Of a stretch of 64,000 bases of DNA, positions 61,818 to 64,000 are shown one piece after another. The notes under the pieces were generated by a model. The model was given only the letters and a program-made list of their open reading frames with translations, did not search any database and was not told the DNA's origin. The DNA is from an uncultured Algibacter sp. (GTDB lineage: Bacteria > Bacteroidota > Bacteroidia > Flavobacteriales > Flavobacteriaceae). Where the stretch lies: contig CALGNX010000005.1 of the NCBI GenBank assembly GCA_937958265.1, forward strand, positions 1-64,000, read 5' to 3'. Position numbers and translations under genes: made by a program. Every line of letters starts with the position of its first letter. Position 1 is the first letter of the stretch.

Positions 61818-64000
61818 CTAATTAAGTAAAATAGGCTTACCAAAACCAAGTTTTTCCAATTTGGTTAATTGCGAAGCTGCATCGCCAACTATTAAGTAAA
61901 TCATTTTATTTGGATTGACGTATTTTTTAGCTAAGACTTTAATGTCCTTAACCGTCATAGCTTTTACAATAGCCTCCTGTTCTTTCACAAAATCTTCCCT
62001 AAAACCATAGCTACTTATTACATTAAGCATATTTAATTTAGCTCGTGAAGTCTCAAAAGCCCTAGCATTACTTTTAATTAAAAACCCCTTAGTGACTTCT
62101 AAATCGTTTTCATTGTAATTCTTAGCATAGTTTTCTAAAATTTGTTTTATTAAGGAAGTCGCCTCAAAAGTAATATTGGACCGTACACTGCTGTTTACAC
62201 TAAAAGTGCCCTTCACATTAGATCCTGAAAAATTAGAATAAATACCATAAGTATACCCTTTTCCTTCCCTTAGTTGCTGTGTAAACTGCGATGCAAAACC
62301 GCCACCACCTAAACGGTAATTCATTATTGTAGCCGGGTAGTAATCCAAGTCTGTAAACGCTAATGCAGGATACCCAAAACGTAAAACAGATTGCTTAGCA
62401 CCTGGAACATCATAAAAATAAACTTGAGACTGCATTGGCACCTTTAACTTTGGTAATTTAGGAAATAATACTTCTTTCGGCTTCCAGTTTTTATCGATAC
62501 CAGATAACGATGCCACAACTTGATCTTTAGAAATATTCCCAACAACATGAAATTTTGAGACCTTTGGTGATATATTATTTCTGTAAAACAACTTTAAATC
62601 TTCTATAGCAATACTCTTAACAGAAGATTCTGTACCCATAACAGGTTTTGATAATATGTGATTCTTGCCATAAATAAGCTTAGAAAAAGTGATATCTGCA
62701 ATAGCACCTGGACTTGCCTTTTGTTTTTCAATTTTGCTTAATATACTTTGTTTTACTAAGTTAAATTGCTTTTCGTCCCAACGCGGTTCTAATAAAATCT
62801 CTTTTACCAGAGCCATAGTTTCTGTATAATGTTTGGCTAAAGTTTTTCCTGAAATTATAAGAGCCTCATTTGTAGCAAACACATTAATTGATGCGCCTAG
62901 ACTTTCAATCGCTTCTTCTAAATCTTCCGGTGTTCTATTTTTAGTACCTTTAGTTAATAGATTAGCTAATAAATTAGAAACACCAACCTTATTTTCATCT
63001 TCTAACAACAAACCACCTTTAATTTTCATTTGAAATTCTACCAATGGAACTTCATTATTTTCTATTCCATAAAGCGCTATACCTGCGGGTAGTTTCTCCT
63101 TCCATACCTTTGGTATGGTTACCGCTAAATTTTCGCCATAAGGTGGTTCCAAACTTCTATCAAAACTAGACGGCGTTTTTTTATAAGTTGCCACAACACC
63201 AGCGTCAAATTGTTCCTCAACGCCCTCAATAATCTGCTCTTCCACAATATTTGCTACAATTGAATTCTCTAAAGCTAAATTAATTTCATTCTTAGGCACA
63301 AAACTTGTGGCCACATAGTGCTTACCTTTAATATAAGTATTATACACCCGCATAACATCCTGGGGAGTAACAGCTAAAATATTTTGAACGTCTTGATTAC
63401 CAAAACCAGGATTACCTGCAAACATGTTATACTGCGTTAATTGTACTCCTTTTCCTAAAACACTAGAAAAACTTTTATAGAAATCTGTTTCTTGCCCCGC
63501 TTTAATACGTTTTAAATCTTGTTGCGATATACCATGAGTTTCAAACTCTGAAAGCGCTTTAAAAATAGCATCTTCTATTATATCTAAATCTACTTCTGAA
63601 AACGCTGTAACTTGTAACATAAACTGCCCAGCAATTTCAAAACCATTTTGATACATATCAACCCTGTCTGTAACCTGCTTATCCTCCACAAGTAGTTTGT
63701 AAAGAGGCGCCTTTTTACCTTGGGATAAATACCTTGCTAAAACATCCAAACTATAAGCATCTGGATGATATTGGTGTACTGATGGCCACGCTATACTTAA
63801 TTGTGGTAAACGTGCAAAATTATCTTCATAATACAACTTTTTTGTTTTATTTAGAACAACCGGCTGTTTCTCCATACTTGGAATAACCTCACCACGTTTT
63901 ATATCGCTAAAATACTTTTTAACCCACTTTTTAGCCTGTGTAATATCAAAATCTCCGGCAATGGTAAGCGTAACATTATTTGGAACATACCATTTATTAA
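61818..64000 (-). CDS. M16-family zinc peptidase, C-terminal 725 residues (cut by window edge)
   Basis: The frame runs off the window at 64000 in phase, beginning KWYVPNNVTLTIAGDFD, so the gene starts outside. An internal ATG at 63875 is not the start. The visible part holds the end of one M16 domain and a complete second pair (GVSNLLANLLTKGTKNRTPEDLEEAIESLGASINV, FRLGGGGFASQFTQQLREGKGYTYGIYS). The HxxEH zinc site would lie in the missing part; no HxxEH is in the visible part, as expected for the non-catalytic half. It degrades peptides in the periplasm or outer membrane. Confidence 0.9.
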   Translation of the reverse strand, partial: NKWYVPNNVTLTIAGDFDITQAKKWVKKYFSDIKRGEVIPSMEKQPVVLNKTKKLYYEDNFARLPQLSIAWPSVHQYHPDAYSLDVLARYLSQGKKAPLYKLLVEDKQVTDRVDMYQNGFEIAGQFMLQVTAFSEVDLDIIEDAIFKALSEFETHGISQQDLKRIKAGQETDFYKSFSSVLGKGVQLTQYNMFAGNPGFGNQDVQNILAVTPQDVMRVYNTYIKGKHYVATSFVPKNEINLALENSIVANIVEEQIIEGVEEQFDAGVVATYKKTPSSFDRSLEPPYGENLAVTIPKVWKEKLPAGIALYGIENNEVPLVEFQMKIKGGLLLEDENKVGVSNLLANLLTKGTKNRTPEDLEEAIESLGASINVFATNEALIISGKTLAKHYTETMALVKEILLEPRWDEKQFNLVKQSILSKIEKQKASPGAIADITFSKLIYGKNHILSKPVMGTESSVKSIAIEDLKLFYRNNISPKVSKFHVVGNISKDQVVASLSGIDKNWKPKEVLFPKLPKLKVPMQSQVYFYDVPGAKQSVLRFGYPALAFTDLDYYPATIMNYRLGGGGFASQFTQQLREGKGYTYGIYSNFSGSNVKGTFSVNSSVRSNITFEATSLIKQILENYAKNYNENDLEVTKGFLIKSNARAFETSRAKLNMLNVISSYGFREDFVKEQEAIVKAMTVKDIKVLAKKYVNPNKMIYLIVGDAASQLTKLEKLGFGKPILLN

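Noticed and set aside
1-64000. tRNA, rRNA, CRISPR arrays, riboswitches, prophage or insertion sequences
   Set aside because: I read the intergenic stretches and found no cloverleaf pattern, no regularly spaced repeats, no riboswitch consensus and no transposase or integrase frame.

Overview
The window is chromosomal DNA from a member of the Flavobacteriaceae (Bacteroidota), probably marine. The evidence is AT-rich sequence, almost no Shine-Dalgarno sites, promoters of the Bacteroidota TTG...TANNTTTG type, the gliding lipoprotein GldH, a type IX secretion C-terminal domain on a GH16 glycanase, a GLPGLI protein, a HU-TM-SPOR protein and a DPP-like outer-membrane anti-sigma architecture. I cannot name the genus with confidence. 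I see no tRNA, rRNA, CRISPR array, prophage or insertion sequence.

Layout. 1-10 kb: start of a LysR regulator, an NtrY-like histidine kinase with an enoyl-CoA hydratase, two secreted paralogues with the debris of a third copy between them, an AraC regulator, an HD hydrolase, an acyl-ACP desaturase/PlsC pair and a bacilliredoxin. 10-17 kb: a TerB-DnaJ protein, a small membrane protein, a SulP transporter with a beta-carbonic anhydrase (probably bicarbonate uptake), and a secreted GH16 enzyme. 17-32 kb: a heme biosynthesis region. One arm (minus strand) is hemH-MATE-hemJ. The other (plus strand) is hemA-hemCD-hemE, then potassium channel and EI24 genes, then hemF, ychJ-like and hemB. An AraC regulator is divergent from hemA. 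Every step from glutamyl-tRNA to protoheme is present except hemL. 32-40 kb: housekeeping genes (CNNM/CBS protein, Ogt, DUF4442 protein, serine hydrolase, exonuclease, double-ATPase ABC protein) and the two subunits of 3-oxoacid CoA-transferase.

40-44 kb: a compact minus-strand unit encoding a 70-residue secreted two-cysteine peptide, an intergenic hairpin, a GLPGLI protein and a large outer-membrane barrel; this is the least understood gene set here. 44-52 kb: ricT-gldH-PBP1A, trhO and recA. 52-55 kb: a lipoprotein, an ECF sigma factor with a TTG start, and a protein that appears to run from the cytoplasm through both membranes (anti-sigma segment, inner-membrane helix, long disordered linker, outer-membrane barrel). 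55-64 kb: PlsC, trpS, a secreted SPOR protein, dprA, a HU-TM-SPOR protein, a hotdog thioesterase and a truncated M16 peptidase.

Non-coding structure: four copies (87-132 bp) of a dispersed, modular, hairpin-rich repeat occur between genes. All begin GCG[T/C]TAGGGAT and end TA[A/G]CGC. In one copy both ends have changed together so that they still pair. Two internal cassettes sit inside the common ends. This repeat, the dual-membrane sigma/anti-sigma pair and the peptide-GLPGLI-barrel unit are the items most worth following up.
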